Assembly (NCBI GenBank): GCA_035255485.1
Contig: DATEZO010000018.1
Coordinates: forward strand, 1-16,506
Length of the DNA stretch: 16,506 bases
Direction: 5' to 3'
DNA from: DATEZO01 sp035255485
GTDB lineage: Bacteria > Pseudomonadota > Gammaproteobacteria > Burkholderiales > Burkholderiaceae_D
Shown here: piece by piece, positions 7,356 to 14,584 of the stretch
Layout: the number at the start of each line of letters is the position of its first letter
Position numbering within the stretch: position 1 is the first letter of the stretch
The notes under the pieces: generated by a model
What the model was told of the DNA's origin: nothing
Databases searched by the model: none
What the model saw: the letters and a program-made list of their open reading frames with translations, nothing else
Position numbers and translations under genes: made by a program

Positions 7356-8282
7356 ATGAGCAAACCTTCTATCAACAAATGGATTCAGCAACTCCTGGCG
7401 AACGATCCGCCGCGCTCGAAATCCGTCGTCATGACGGTCTTTGGGGATTCCATCACACCTCGCGGCGGCGCAGTCTGGCTCGGTAGCCTGATTGCGCTGC
7501 TGGCACCGTTCGGCATCAGCGATCGCCTGGTGCGCACCAGTGTATTCCGCCTGGCCGAAGAAGGCTGGCTGGAAGCGGTGCGCGAAGGCCGGCGCAGCCT
7601 GTACACGCTGACCCCGCCCGGGCTGCGCCGGGTAGAACGCGCATACCAGCGGATCTACTCGCCCGCCGACCTGGATTGGGATGGCAAATGGACCCTTCTT
7701 TTGATGGCGCCTGAAATCATTACCACTGGACAACGCGCCAACCTGCGCAAGGAATTGTTATGGGAAGGCTTCGGCATGATCGCACCCGGCGTATTCGGCC
7801 ATCCAGGCGGCAAGTCGGCGGCATTGGAAGAAATCCTTGTCCGCGTCGGCGTGTCCGGCAAGGTGTTCGTCTGCTCGGCGAGCGAGTCGCCGCAGGTCAG
7901 CACGCGACCGCTATCCGATCTGGTGGCGCATTGCTGGCAGCTGGATGAAGTGAGAGCTGGCTATCAGCACTTCATCGAGCGCTTCAATCCACTGCTCAGC
8001 CAGATCAAAACAAGAGCCGCGCTTGATCCCGAACAAGCGTTCGCCATTCGCACCTTGCTGATGCACGCATTTCGCCGGGTACAATTGCATGACCCTCAAC
8101 TGCCGCTGGAACTGCTGCCGAAAAACTGGCCGGGAACAACAGCATACGAGCTATGCCGCCGAATTTATCAGCTCGCCTACCAAGAGGCAGAGCAATACAT
8201 TTCGACGACGTTGCAACAGGAAGACGAGCATATACCCGAAACCGCCTCGTTCTTTTACCAGCGTTTCGGCGGCTTGGCGTAA
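7356..8282 (+). CDS. paaX: Phenylacetate operon repressor PaaX
   Basis: A 308-residue transcriptional repressor (E. coli PaaX has 316). In the family it represses paa promoters and is released by phenylacetyl-CoA. The N-terminal winged helix-turn-helix spans about residues 20-90 and contains the family segment 'GDSITPRGGAVWLGSLIALL' (30-49), 'RLVRTSVFRLAEEGWL' (57-72) and 'GRRSLYTLTPPG'. The central part has 'WDGKWTLLL', and the C-terminus ends in 'YFQRFGGL'-like 'FYQRFGGLA', both typical of PaaX. The ATG at 7356 is the only suitable start; its ribosome site is weak (CCGAGA), which fits low-level expression of a repressor. It is divergent from paaA. No paaY follows, unlike in E. coli. Confidence 0.93.
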   Translation: MSKPSINKWIQQLLANDPPRSKSVVMTVFGDSITPRGGAVWLGSLIALLAPFGISDRLVRTSVFRLAEEGWLEAVREGRRSLYTLTPPGLRRVERAYQRIYSPADLDWDGKWTLLLMAPEIITTGQRANLRKELLWEGFGMIAPGVFGHPGGKSAALEEILVRVGVSGKVFVCSASESPQVSTRPLSDLVAHCWQLDEVRAGYQHFIERFNPLLSQIKTRAALDPEQAFAIRTLLMHAFRRVQLHDPQLPLELLPKNWPGTTAYELCRRIYQLAYQEAEQYISTTLQQEDEHIPETASFFYQRFGGLA

Positions 8283-8310
8283 TACGGCCAGCGGCGCGAC
8301 AACCTTGGTC

Positions 8311-8340
8311 GGGAAGCGGCGGATTTGCATTGGGAAGCGG
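8311..8340 (+). repeat. Short direct repeat in the paaX-binding protein spacer
   Basis: GGGAAGCGG occurs at 8311-8319 and again at 8332-8340, with starts 21 bp apart (two helical turns). It lies in the 80-bp spacer between paaX and the binding-protein gene, just ahead of the latter's ribosome site. It may be a protein-binding site or chance; I know of no regulator for it. Confidence 0.3.
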
Positions 8341-8362
8341 CCATCACAATGGAGGCAACACC

Positions 8363-9526
8363 ATGAAGATCAGGTTATCCAGCGTACTATTATTTGCCCT
8401 CGCCGGCATCGCGTTTGCCGCCGGCGCTGCCGAGCGGATCAAGGTCGGCGTGACGGTTTCCGCGACCGGGCCGGCCGCATCGCTCGGCATCCCGGAAAGA
8501 AATACCTTCGCGCTGCTGCCCAGGGAAATTGCCGGCAAACCGGTCGAATACATTATTCTCGATGACGCCTCCGACACCACGACTGCGGTGAAAAATGCGC
8601 GCAAGCTGACTTCAGAAGACCAGGTCGATGTGCTGGTCGGCTCCACCGTAACGCCAAATTCACTGGCCATGATCGATGTCGCCGCCGAATCCGAAACACC
8701 GATGATTTCCATGGCCGCCGCCTCGGCGATCGTCGAACCGGTCGACGCCAAGCGGCACTGGGTTTTCAAGACGCCGCAGAATGATTCACACATGGCGACC
8801 GCGATTTCCAGTCACATGGCGGATCACGGCATCAAGACAGTCGCCTTCATCGGTTTTGCCGATGCCTATGGCGAAGGCTGGTACAAGGAATTCTCCAAGG
8901 CCGCGGAGCAGCACAAAATCCGGGTCGTCGCCAACGAGCGTTTTGCGCGCACCGATACCTCGGTCACCGGGCAGGTATTGAAAATCCTCGCGGCCAATTC
9001 GGATGCGGTGCTGATCGCCGGTTCCGGCACGCCCGCCGCGCTACCGGAAAAAACACTGAAGGAACGCGGCTACAAAGGCAAGATCTACCAGACCCACGGC
9101 GTGGCGAACAACGATTTCCTGCGCGTGTGCGGCAAGGATTGCGAAGGCACATTGCTGCCGGCGGGCCCGTTACTGGTTGCCGAGCAGCTGCCTGACAGCA
9201 ATCCCATCAAGAAATCTGCCCTGAAATACAAGAACGCCTATGAGAAAGCCTTTGGCGTCGGCAGTGTTTCCACTTTCGGCGGCCATGCCTGGGATGCCGG
9301 CCAGTTGCTGGAAGCTGCAGTTCCGGAAGCGCTGAAAAAAGCCCAACCCGGCACCAAGGAATTCCGCAAGGCGCTGCGCGATGCGCTGGAAGGCATCAAG
9401 AATCTGCCCGTCTCTCACGGCATCGTCAACATGAGCCCAACCGATCACCTCGGTCTCGACCAGCGTGCGCGGGTCATGGTGCAAATCGTGAATGGGACAT
9501 GGAAGCTGGTTGACGACGCCAAATAG
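8363..9526 (+). CDS. Periplasmic ABC-type substrate-binding protein, branched-chain-amino-acid family (Peripla_BP_6)
   Basis: A 387-residue periplasmic binding protein of the LivJ/branched-chain amino acid type I fold. The first 23 residues are a Sec signal peptide: Lys2 and Arg4, a hydrophobic stretch, and AFA/AGA cleavage sites at about 19-23. The mature protein starts 'AERIKVGVTVSATGPAAS', typical of the family; 'DDASDTTTAVKNARKLT' and 'FIGFADAYGEGW' are further family segments. The ATG at 8363 has GGAGG eight bases upstream; a longer open frame begins inside paaX and is not the start. Two close cysteines ('RVCGKDCEG') may form a disulfide. No permease or ATPase genes are adjacent. Relatives bind amino acids or aromatic acids, so phenylacetate or another aromatic acid is a guess from its position behind paaX; the ligand is not readable from sequence. 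Confidence 0.85.
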   Translation: MKIRLSSVLLFALAGIAFAAGAAERIKVGVTVSATGPAASLGIPERNTFALLPREIAGKPVEYIILDDASDTTTAVKNARKLTSEDQVDVLVGSTVTPNSLAMIDVAAESETPMISMAAASAIVEPVDAKRHWVFKTPQNDSHMATAISSHMADHGIKTVAFIGFADAYGEGWYKEFSKAAEQHKIRVVANERFARTDTSVTGQVLKILAANSDAVLIAGSGTPAALPEKTLKERGYKGKIYQTHGVANNDFLRVCGKDCEGTLLPAGPLLVAEQLPDSNPIKKSALKYKNAYEKAFGVGSVSTFGGHAWDAGQLLEAAVPEALKKAQPGTKEFRKALRDALEGIKNLPVSHGIVNMSPTDHLGLDQRARVMVQIVNGTWKLVDDAK

Positions 9527-9558
9527 AAGCACGCGGCACGGCAGCTTTGCCACCACAG

Positions 9559-9588
9559 AAAAGGGCGTGATGCCAGTCGCGTCCTTTT
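9559..9588 (+). terminator. Probable intrinsic terminator after the binding-protein gene
   Basis: AAAAGGGCGT (9559-9568) pairs with GCGTCCTTTT (9579-9588) over ten base pairs, two of them G-U, around a 10-base loop. The 3' arm ends in TTTT, as in terminators with an A-tract/U-tract stem. It starts 33 bases after the stop codon at 9526, a suitable place to end paaX/binding-protein transcription. Confidence 0.55.
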
Positions 9589-9702
9589 GATGGCAGGTCT
9601 GCGCTGAAGCCGCATGGCGCCGGCAGGCAAGGCATCGGGCGCGAACAGCCAGGCATGCCGTTGTCGCAGCCATCAACCAATGCGCCAGCCATTCTGATGT
9701 TT

Positions 9703-9760
9703 ATATACTATTACCCAGTATATTTAAATACCGCCGTATTCATTACGCATAGTTAACTAT
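9703..9760. promoter_or_regulatory. Two AT-rich dyads in an AT-rich island
   Basis: ATATACT (9703-9709) and AGTATAT (9717-9723) form a 7-7-7 dyad. A perfect 12-bp palindrome ATAGTTAACTAT follows at 9749-9760. Both look like protein-binding sites. No regulator can be named, and no adjacent gene starts within 300 bp except the small gene at 10100. Confidence 0.35.
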
Positions 9761-9976
9761 TTTTAAACATACTCCCTATGTGTGCGGATTTGATCTGCGC
9801 CAGAAAAGCCGCTCAGTTCTCGTAACAACCACCGAAACGACAGGCAGAATTGCCAACTTCCCGATTCGTCCATTCCACCCTCCCTGCATTCATGCCGCGA
9901 GAGCACTCCACTACTTGCCATGATTATCCGAGCCGGAAGCGCGACTCAGCGGCTTGGCAGCCAGCGCACTTCAGCA

Positions 9977-9997
9977 AGAAATGATATTCCCATTTCT
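9977..9997. promoter_or_regulatory. Operator-like dyad upstream of the small gene's promoter
   Basis: AGAAATG (9977-9983) and CATTTCT (9991-9997) are perfect inverted arms with a 7-base spacer, the same geometry as the dyad at 9703-9723. The dyad ends 26 bp before the -35 element at 10023, a position that suits an activator. Inference only. Confidence 0.35.
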
Positions 9998-10022
9998 GAT
10001 AACACATATGAAGAATTGAAAT

Positions 10023-10050
10023 TTGCTTTATAGCTCTCCACTCGTATACT
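10023..10050 (+). promoter_or_regulatory. Sigma-70-type promoter for the small gene at 10100
   Basis: The -35 element TTGCTT (10023-10028) and the -10 element TATACT (10045-10050) are separated by 16 bp. The -10 matches the consensus TATAAT at five of six positions. Transcription would start near 10057, giving a leader of about 43 bases that carries the AAGGAG ribosome site. Confidence 0.5.
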
Positions 10051-10099
10051 TGAGGACATGAACAGAGTTATTCAGCCCAGCAGAAACAAGGAGCACATC

Positions 10100-10411
10100 A
10101 TGTCCACTCACTATCAAGCATTCTTCGGCCGCACCACTGCACCGGCCCAATCCGCGATCCGGTTTACAGGCTCTGCCGCCAAGGCGACCCAGCCGTCCGT
10201 ATTGTCGACGTTGCGCGAGATAGTCAAGAAGTGCACTAGCGGCATTGTGCATGTAGCGTCCTCGCTGACACATGCGCAGCACTCGACGGAACAGGATATT
10301 TCCAGTCGCCGCTTGCGCGATCTGCTGATGTTGAATCGCATGGCAGACGAGATAGCGAATGTGCAACCGGGGCTTGCCAACGAATTGCGGCTGCTGGCCT
10401 GCCGCGACTGA
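10100..10411 (+). CDS. Small protein of unknown function (103 residues)
   Basis: I do not recognise this protein. The gene is credible because it has a promoter-like element at 10023-10050, an AAGGAG site seven bases before ATG at 10100, and a hairpin terminator 12 bases after its stop. An in-frame ATG at 10058 lacks a ribosome site. The product is basic in its first 70 residues, with many Ser, Thr and Ala and no signal peptide or membrane segment. The C-terminal third (about residues 66-103) is predicted helical, with 'SSRRLRDLLMLNRMADEIANV' as an amphipathic stretch. There are two cysteines (45 and 101) and no metal motif. It is convergent with the small gene at 10534-10809. A lineage-restricted regulator or stress protein is possible, but nothing in the sequence decides. 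Confidence 0.65.
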   Translation: MSTHYQAFFGRTTAPAQSAIRFTGSAAKATQPSVLSTLREIVKKCTSGIVHVASSLTHAQHSTEQDISSRRLRDLLMLNRMADEIANVQPGLANELRLLACRD

Positions 10412-10423
10412 TTCCCCGGAAAG

Positions 10424-10445
10424 TGCCCGATCCGCTCGGGCATTT
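10424..10445 (+). terminator. Hairpin terminator after the small gene
   Basis: TGCCCGA (10424-10430) and TCGGGCA (10436-10442) form a perfect 7-bp stem with a 5-base loop, followed by a short TTT run. It lies 12 bases after the stop at 10411. The T run is short, so termination may be weak or the hairpin may protect the 3' end. Confidence 0.55.
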
Positions 10446-10455
10446 GCGCCACCTT

Positions 10456-10483
10456 CCGTCCTCGCACGAAATATCGAGGACGG
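10456..10483. terminator. Second hairpin between convergent genes
   Basis: CCGTCCTCG (10456-10464) and CGAGGACGG (10475-10483) form a perfect 9-bp stem with a 10-base loop. There is no T run on either strand. A near-palindrome CGGAG-N8-CTCCG follows at 10497-10514. Their position between two gene ends suggests bidirectional transcript ends or 3' protection. Confidence 0.4.
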
Positions 10484-10533
10484 CGCAACGGATCAACGGA
10501 GACTGCAGCCTCCGGGTCGCAGTTGTCACTGAA

Positions 10534-10809
10534 TCATGTTTTCCGGCCGCAGGCTTCAGAGGCGCCAGGTTTCTTGCACAGTTGCGCCAGCAGTTGATTG
10601 GTTTGCACGCTGGAGTCGTATTCGCGGCGGCCTTTTTGATAAATCATTGCGCCTATCGCCACCAGAAAGGCAAAATCCTCTTCCGATACGCTGGGATTGA
10701 TGTGCGCAAGGAATTCGGCAAAAGCAGAGACCACATCTTCGATCGCCAGTACATCTTCGAGCTTGTCGGCCAGATGGCTCATCATCGCAATAGCATCTTC
10801 TTTTTCCAT
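10534..10809 (-). CDS. Small acidic helical protein of unknown function (91 residues)
   Basis: I do not recognise the family. The chosen ATG at 10809 has GGGGA about six bases upstream; in-frame ATGs at 10821 and 10836 lack a site. The first 57 residues are acidic and strongly helix-forming ('MEKEDAIAMMSHLADKLEDV', 'IEDVVSAFAEFLAHI'), then a more hydrophobic helix ('FAFLVAIGAMIYQKG', residues 47-60), then a polar tail with Cys78 and Cys87. The hydrophobic stretch is short for a membrane segment, so a soluble helical bundle is more likely. It faces the gene at 10100 tail to tail and lies 157 bp from the end of lipA on the same strand, so it could share read-through from that operon. Confidence 0.6.
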   Translation of the reverse strand: MEKEDAIAMMSHLADKLEDVLAIEDVVSAFAEFLAHINPSVSEEDFAFLVAIGAMIYQKGRREYDSSVQTNQLLAQLCKKPGASEACGRKT

Positions 10810-10910
10810 TATCGTCCCCATTGTGATTCGAATCATTCTGGGCGGAGGAACCGCGAAATGAAATGTCAGAAATGAAAATTCGCGCTCTGGTACACATTAA
10901 ATGGTTCAAT

Positions 10911-10932
10911 CGTCGCAAATTCGTCACAAATA
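10911..10932. repeat. 11-bp imperfect tandem repeat
   Basis: CGTCGCAAATT (10911-10921) is followed at once by CGTCACAAATA (10922-10932), differing at two of eleven positions. The period is about one helical turn. It lies between the end of lipA and the small minus-strand gene, about 100 bp ahead of the latter's start, and may be part of its promoter region. Confidence 0.35.
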
Positions 10933-10966
10933 ACATAACGGTCAGGCAAGTTTTGCCAGGAAGAGA

Positions 10967-11959
10967 TTATCGCGCCAGTACCCCCTGCACCTGCACATCG
11001 GCATGATATGACGAGCGCACCATCGGGCCGGATGCGACGTGAGTGAAACCCATTGCCATGCCGGTATCGCGCAAGCCATCGAACTCCTGCGGCGTGACGT
11101 AGCGCTGCACCGGCAAATGGTGCGCGCTCGGTTGCAGGTACTGGCCGATCGTCAGCATGTCAACGTGATGCGCGCGCAGGTCGCGCATCACCGCTTCGAT
11201 TTCCTCGATCGTTTCTCCCAGCCCCAGCATCAGGCCGGACTTGGTCGGTACGCCCGGGTGGCGCGCCTTGAAGCGTTCCAGTAAATCGAGCGAGTTGGCG
11301 TAGTCGGCGCCGGGACGCGCCTGCCGGTACAGGCGCGGAATGGTTTCCAGGTTGTGGTTGAATACATCCGGCGGCACCTGTCCGAGGATCTCCAGCGCCG
11401 TATCGACGCGGCCGCGGAAGTCGGGCGTCAATATTTCAATCCGGACGCCAGGATTGACGCGCCGGGCAACCTCGATGCAGGCGGCAAAATGGGCCGCGCC
11501 ACCGTCCCGCAGGTCGTCGCGGTCGACCGACGTGATCACCACATAGCGCAAGCCCATCGCCCGGATCGTGTCAGCCAGCTTTGCGGGCTCGGCAGTATCG
11601 AGCGGATTGGGGCGGCCGTGGCCGACATCGCAGAATGGACAGCGCCGCGTACAGATATCACCCATGATCATGAAGGTCGCGGTACCGCTCCTGAAGCATT
11701 CGCCAAGGTTGGGGCACTTCGCTTCTTCGCACACCGTGTGCAGGCCGTTTTCGCGCAACACCGATTTCAGGCGCAGCACTTCTTTGGTACCGGTGAATTC
11801 GGCGCGAATCCAGGTCGGCTTGCGCAGATACTGCGACGGCTCGGTTGGCGCGATCTTGACCGGAATACGCGCCATTTTCTCGGCGCCGCGCAGCTTCTCG
11901 CCGGTTTGCACCGGGCGCGGCGCAACCGCATTCACCTTACTCGAATCTTGTTCGTTCAT
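10967..11959 (-). CDS. lipA: Lipoyl synthase LipA (radical SAM)
   Basis: Radical SAM enzyme that inserts two sulfur atoms into protein-bound octanoyl groups to make the lipoyl cofactor of GcvH and the 2-oxoacid dehydrogenases. The product has 330 residues. The auxiliary [4Fe-4S] ligands Cys77, Cys82 and Cys88 (C-x4-C-x5-C) and the radical SAM motif Cys103-x3-Cys107-x2-Cys110 ('CTRRCPFC') are both present. 'RSSYHAD' near residues 315-321 carries the serine that ligates the auxiliary cluster in LipA. ATG at 11959 follows a GAGAG site. It starts 25 bp after gcvT and ends the gcv/sda cluster, placing cofactor synthesis next to a lipoate-dependent system. lipB is not adjacent. No frameshift or missing residue is seen. 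Confidence 0.97.
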   Translation of the reverse strand: MNEQDSSKVNAVAPRPVQTGEKLRGAEKMARIPVKIAPTEPSQYLRKPTWIRAEFTGTKEVLRLKSVLRENGLHTVCEEAKCPNLGECFRSGTATFMIMGDICTRRCPFCDVGHGRPNPLDTAEPAKLADTIRAMGLRYVVITSVDRDDLRDGGAAHFAACIEVARRVNPGVRIEILTPDFRGRVDTALEILGQVPPDVFNHNLETIPRLYRQARPGADYANSLDLLERFKARHPGVPTKSGLMLGLGETIEEIEAVMRDLRAHHVDMLTIGQYLQPSAHHLPVQRYVTPQEFDGLRDTGMAMGFTHVASGPMVRSSYHADVQVQGVLAR

Positions 11960-11984
11960 GGGCTTCTCTCTTGGCGCTGTCGGT

Positions 11985-13109
11985 TCAACCGCGATAGTAG
12001 CGATGCGGGACGAACGGCAACTTCACCACTTCGACCGGCACCGGCTTGCCGCGCACGATTGCATGCACCACCGTGCCAATTTCAGCCGATGTGGTTTGCA
12101 CATATCCCATCGCCACCGGGCCGCCGACCGTCGGCCCGAAACCGCCGCTGCTGACCTTGCCAACCATGCGGCCCTCGGCATCCACCAGTTCTGCCCCCTC
12201 GCGTACCGGCATGCGATCCTTCGGCCGCAAGCCGACGCGCTTGATGGCAATGCCTTCATCGAGCTGGCGCACAATCGTGTCCGCACCCGGATAACCGCGC
12301 GGGCGTGCGCCATCGCCGCGCCGCACTTTTGACAGCGCCCATACCAGGTTGGCTTCGACCGGCGAAGTACAGGAATCCATGTCGTGGCCGTACAAGCACA
12401 GACCAGCCTCCAGACGCAGTGAATCGCGCGCCCCCAGGCCGATCGGCGCGACTTCCGGCTGCGCAAGCAACAGACGCGCCAACGCTTCCGCCTGAGCAGC
12501 CGGCACCGAAATCTCAAAGCCGTCTTCACCGGTGTAACCCGAGCGGCTGATGAAGCATTCAACGCCGACCAGCGTCACCTTGCCGGTCTGCATGAAGATC
12601 ATCTGCGCGGTTTCCGGCGCCAGCCGCGCCATCACCGCGCCTGCCGCCGGGCCTTGCAGCGCCAGCAATGCGCGGTCGGCCAATTCTTCGATGGTGCAAC
12701 GATCCGACAATTGTTCGCGCAAGTACGCAAGGTCCTGCTGCTTGCATGCAGCATTCACGACTAGGAACAGATGATCGCCGCCATTCGACACCATCAGGTC
12801 GTCCAGTATGCAGCCCCATTTGTTGATGAACAAAGCGTAGCGTTGCATGTTTACCGGCAGGTCGATGATATCGACCGGCACCAGCGTTTCCAGCGCCGCG
12901 GCGGCATCCGGTCCGGACAGGCGTATCTGCCCCATGTGCGATATGTCGAACAGGCCGGCCTGCGCCCGGGTATGGTTATGCTCCTTCAATACCCCCATGG
13001 GATATTGCACCGGCATTTCGTAGCCCGCGAACGGCACCATGCGCGCACCAAGTTCGATATGCAGGTTGTATAACGGGGTGCGTGCCAAAGCTTGCGTGGT
13101 ATCACTCAT
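11985..13109 (-). CDS. gcvT: Glycine cleavage system aminomethyltransferase GcvT
   Basis: T-protein that takes the aminomethyl group from lipoylated GcvH, releases ammonia and forms methylenetetrahydrofolate. The protein has 374 residues, slightly longer than E. coli (364). It begins 'ARTPLYNLHIELGARMVPFAGYEMPVQY' and shows 'AGLFDISHMGQI' (51-62), 'CILDDLMV' with the conserved Asp103 (100-107), 'SRSGYTGEDGFE', and 'GLGARDSLRLEAGLCLYGHDM' around residues 226-246 (folate site). ATG at 13109 has AAGGAA upstream. It lies 51 bp after sdaA and 25 bp before lipA, and gcvH is not next to it, which departs from the usual gcvT-gcvH-gcvP order. Confidence 0.96.
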   Translation of the reverse strand: MSDTTQALARTPLYNLHIELGARMVPFAGYEMPVQYPMGVLKEHNHTRAQAGLFDISHMGQIRLSGPDAAAALETLVPVDIIDLPVNMQRYALFINKWGCILDDLMVSNGGDHLFLVVNAACKQQDLAYLREQLSDRCTIEELADRALLALQGPAAGAVMARLAPETAQMIFMQTGKVTLVGVECFISRSGYTGEDGFEISVPAAQAEALARLLLAQPEVAPIGLGARDSLRLEAGLCLYGHDMDSCTSPVEANLVWALSKVRRGDGARPRGYPGADTIVRQLDEGIAIKRVGLRPKDRMPVREGAELVDAEGRMVGKVSSGGFGPTVGGPVAMGYVQTTSAEIGTVVHAIVRGKPVPVEVVKLPFVPHRYYRG

Positions 13110-13140
13110 GTACAGGTTTCCTTTTTTGCAGAAGAAGCCG

Positions 13141-13162
13141 GATGCCGCAAAATGCCGGCATC
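13141..13162 (-). other. Stem-loop at the sdaA stop codon, upstream of gcvT
   Basis: GATGCCG (13141-13147) and CGGCATC (13156-13162) form a perfect 7-bp stem with an 8-base loop that overlaps the sdaA stop codon. There is no T run after it on the minus strand. It could be a processing or stability element or a weak attenuator between sdaA and gcvT. Confidence 0.45.
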
Positions 13163-14540
13163 AGCATTCAATGACGTTGACCGCGAGCCCTCCGCGCGCG
13201 GTCTCCTTGTATTTCGTTTTCATGTCGGCACCAGTTTCACGCATGGTCCGGATCACTTTGTCGAGCGACACAAAGTGATGGCCGTTGCCGCGCAGCGCCA
13301 TGCGTGCGGCGTTGAGCGCCTTGATCGATCCCATCGCATTGCGTTCGATGCAGGGCACCTGCACCAGCCCGCCGATCGGATCGCAGGTCAGGCCCAGATT
13401 ATGCTCCATGCCGATTTCGGCGGCATTCTCGACTTGCTCCGGACTACCGCCCGTCACCTCGGTCAACGCGCCGGCCGCCATCGAACACGCCACCCCGACT
13501 TCACCCTGGCAACCGACTTCGGCGCCCGAGATCGATGCATTTTCCTTATAGAGGATGCCGATCGCCGCCGCGCACAACAGAAAGCGCACCACACCATCGT
13601 CATTCGCGCCGGGGATGAAGCGATGGTAGTAGTGCAGCACTGCCGGGACGATACCGGCTGCGCCGTTGGTGGGCGCGGTAACGACGCGGCCGCCGGCGGC
13701 ATTTTCCTCGTTGACCGCCAGCGCATACAGGTTGACCCAATCCATGGTGGTCAACGGGTCACGCAGGCTGACTTCCGGCTGGCTGGACAGCGTGCGGTAA
13801 AGCTGGGCGGCACGACGCGTAACCTGCAGTCCGCCCGGCAAGATGCCTTCTCTCTCGCAGCCGCGCTTGACGCAATCCTGCATCACCTGCCAGATCCGCA
13901 ACAAACCGTTGCGCGTGTCTTCTTCGGAGCGCCAGGCGGTTTCGTTTTCAAGCATCAACTGGCTGATGGATAACTTGTGCTGCCGGCACAGGCGCAGCAG
14001 TTCAGCCGCGCTGTTGAATGGATAACGTAATGGCGTACTGTCAGCCACGATCCGGTTGCCACCGATCGCGTCCTGATTCAGCACAAAGCCGCCACCCATC
14101 GAATAATAAACCTTGCTCTGCAGCTCGGCGCCATTCGCATCGCAGGCGGTAAACCGCATGCCGTTCGGATGATAGGGCAGCGTCTGCCGTCTATAGAACA
14201 GCAGATGCTCGCTTTCGGTAAATGGAATCTCCTTCTGCCCGAGCAAGCTGATCCGCCCGGCGCTGCGGATCGCCGCCAGCATGTCGGCGATCCGATCGGT
14301 ATCGACCAGGTCCGGCGTTTCTCCCTGCAATCCGAGCAGCACTGCCTTGTCACTGCCGTGGCCCTTGCCGGTGGCGCCCAGCGAACCATACAATTCGGCC
14401 TTGACCGATGCCACACGCGCCAGCAAGCCGGCATCCCTGAGTCCATCGGCAAACAGCAATGCCGCGCGCATCGGCCCTACCGTATGGGAACTCGACGGTC
14501 CGATGCCGATCTTGAATAATTCAAAAATACTGATGGCCAT
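13161..14540 (-). CDS. sdaA: L-serine dehydratase SdaA (iron-sulfur, single-chain)
   Basis: [4Fe-4S] L-serine ammonia-lyase that turns serine into pyruvate and ammonia. The product has 459 residues against 454 in E. coli SdaA. The N-terminus 'MAISIFELFKIGIGPSSSHTVGPM' is the canonical start and decides ATG at 14540 over the longer open frame to 14618. Cluster cysteines are Cys344 ('EVGCQGE'), Cys386 ('LTCDPIGG') and Cys397 ('VPCIERN'). The protein ends in Cys459, as in the Legionella enzyme, where the C-terminal cysteine acts as a fourth ligand in the resting state. The gene has no clear Shine-Dalgarno site; AGG lies within a small hairpin next to the start. It lies between gcvP and gcvT, linking serine and glycine breakdown. 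Confidence 0.96.
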   Translation of the reverse strand: MAISIFELFKIGIGPSSSHTVGPMRAALLFADGLRDAGLLARVASVKAELYGSLGATGKGHGSDKAVLLGLQGETPDLVDTDRIADMLAAIRSAGRISLLGQKEIPFTESEHLLFYRRQTLPYHPNGMRFTACDANGAELQSKVYYSMGGGFVLNQDAIGGNRIVADSTPLRYPFNSAAELLRLCRQHKLSISQLMLENETAWRSEEDTRNGLLRIWQVMQDCVKRGCEREGILPGGLQVTRRAAQLYRTLSSQPEVSLRDPLTTMDWVNLYALAVNEENAAGGRVVTAPTNGAAGIVPAVLHYYHRFIPGANDDGVVRFLLCAAAIGILYKENASISGAEVGCQGEVGVACSMAAGALTEVTGGSPEQVENAAEIGMEHNLGLTCDPIGGLVQVPCIERNAMGSIKALNAARMALRGNGHHFVSLDKVIRTMRETGADMKTKYKETARGGLAVNVIEC

Positions 14541-14584
14541 GCTGGCAACCTGTTGCAGTCGAAGGCGAAGCGAGCGCCTGGATG

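Larger units (their letters stand above)
9527..10099. other. 573-bp intergenic region without a recognisable gene
   Basis: No credible protein gene is present. The left part (to about 9690) is GC-rich and starts with a terminator-like hairpin. The part from about 9695 to 9775 is an AT-rich island that stands out from its surroundings and contains two dyads. The remainder leads to the promoter and ribosome site of the small gene at 10100. A 15-codon ATG frame at 9778-9825 has no ribosome site. A small RNA cannot be excluded but I see no specific evidence for one. Confidence 0.7.

Noticed and set aside
9778..9825. 15-codon ATG frame in the intergenic region, as a leader peptide
   Set aside because: No ribosome binding site, no repeated regulatory codons, and no attenuator hairpin directly after it.
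10941..10957. Terminator after lipA
   Set aside because: GGCAA and TTGCC form only a 5-bp stem with a 3-base loop and no T run on the minus strand; too weak to call.
11354..12154. Plus-strand open frame across lipA and gcvT
   Set aside because: Antisense to two genes with intact catalytic motifs; no family resemblance.
13110..13160. Glycine riboswitch ahead of gcvT
   Set aside because: The gap is only 51 bp, too short for a glycine aptamer, and holds just one simple stem-loop. A riboswitch would be expected before the first gene of the operon, outside the window.
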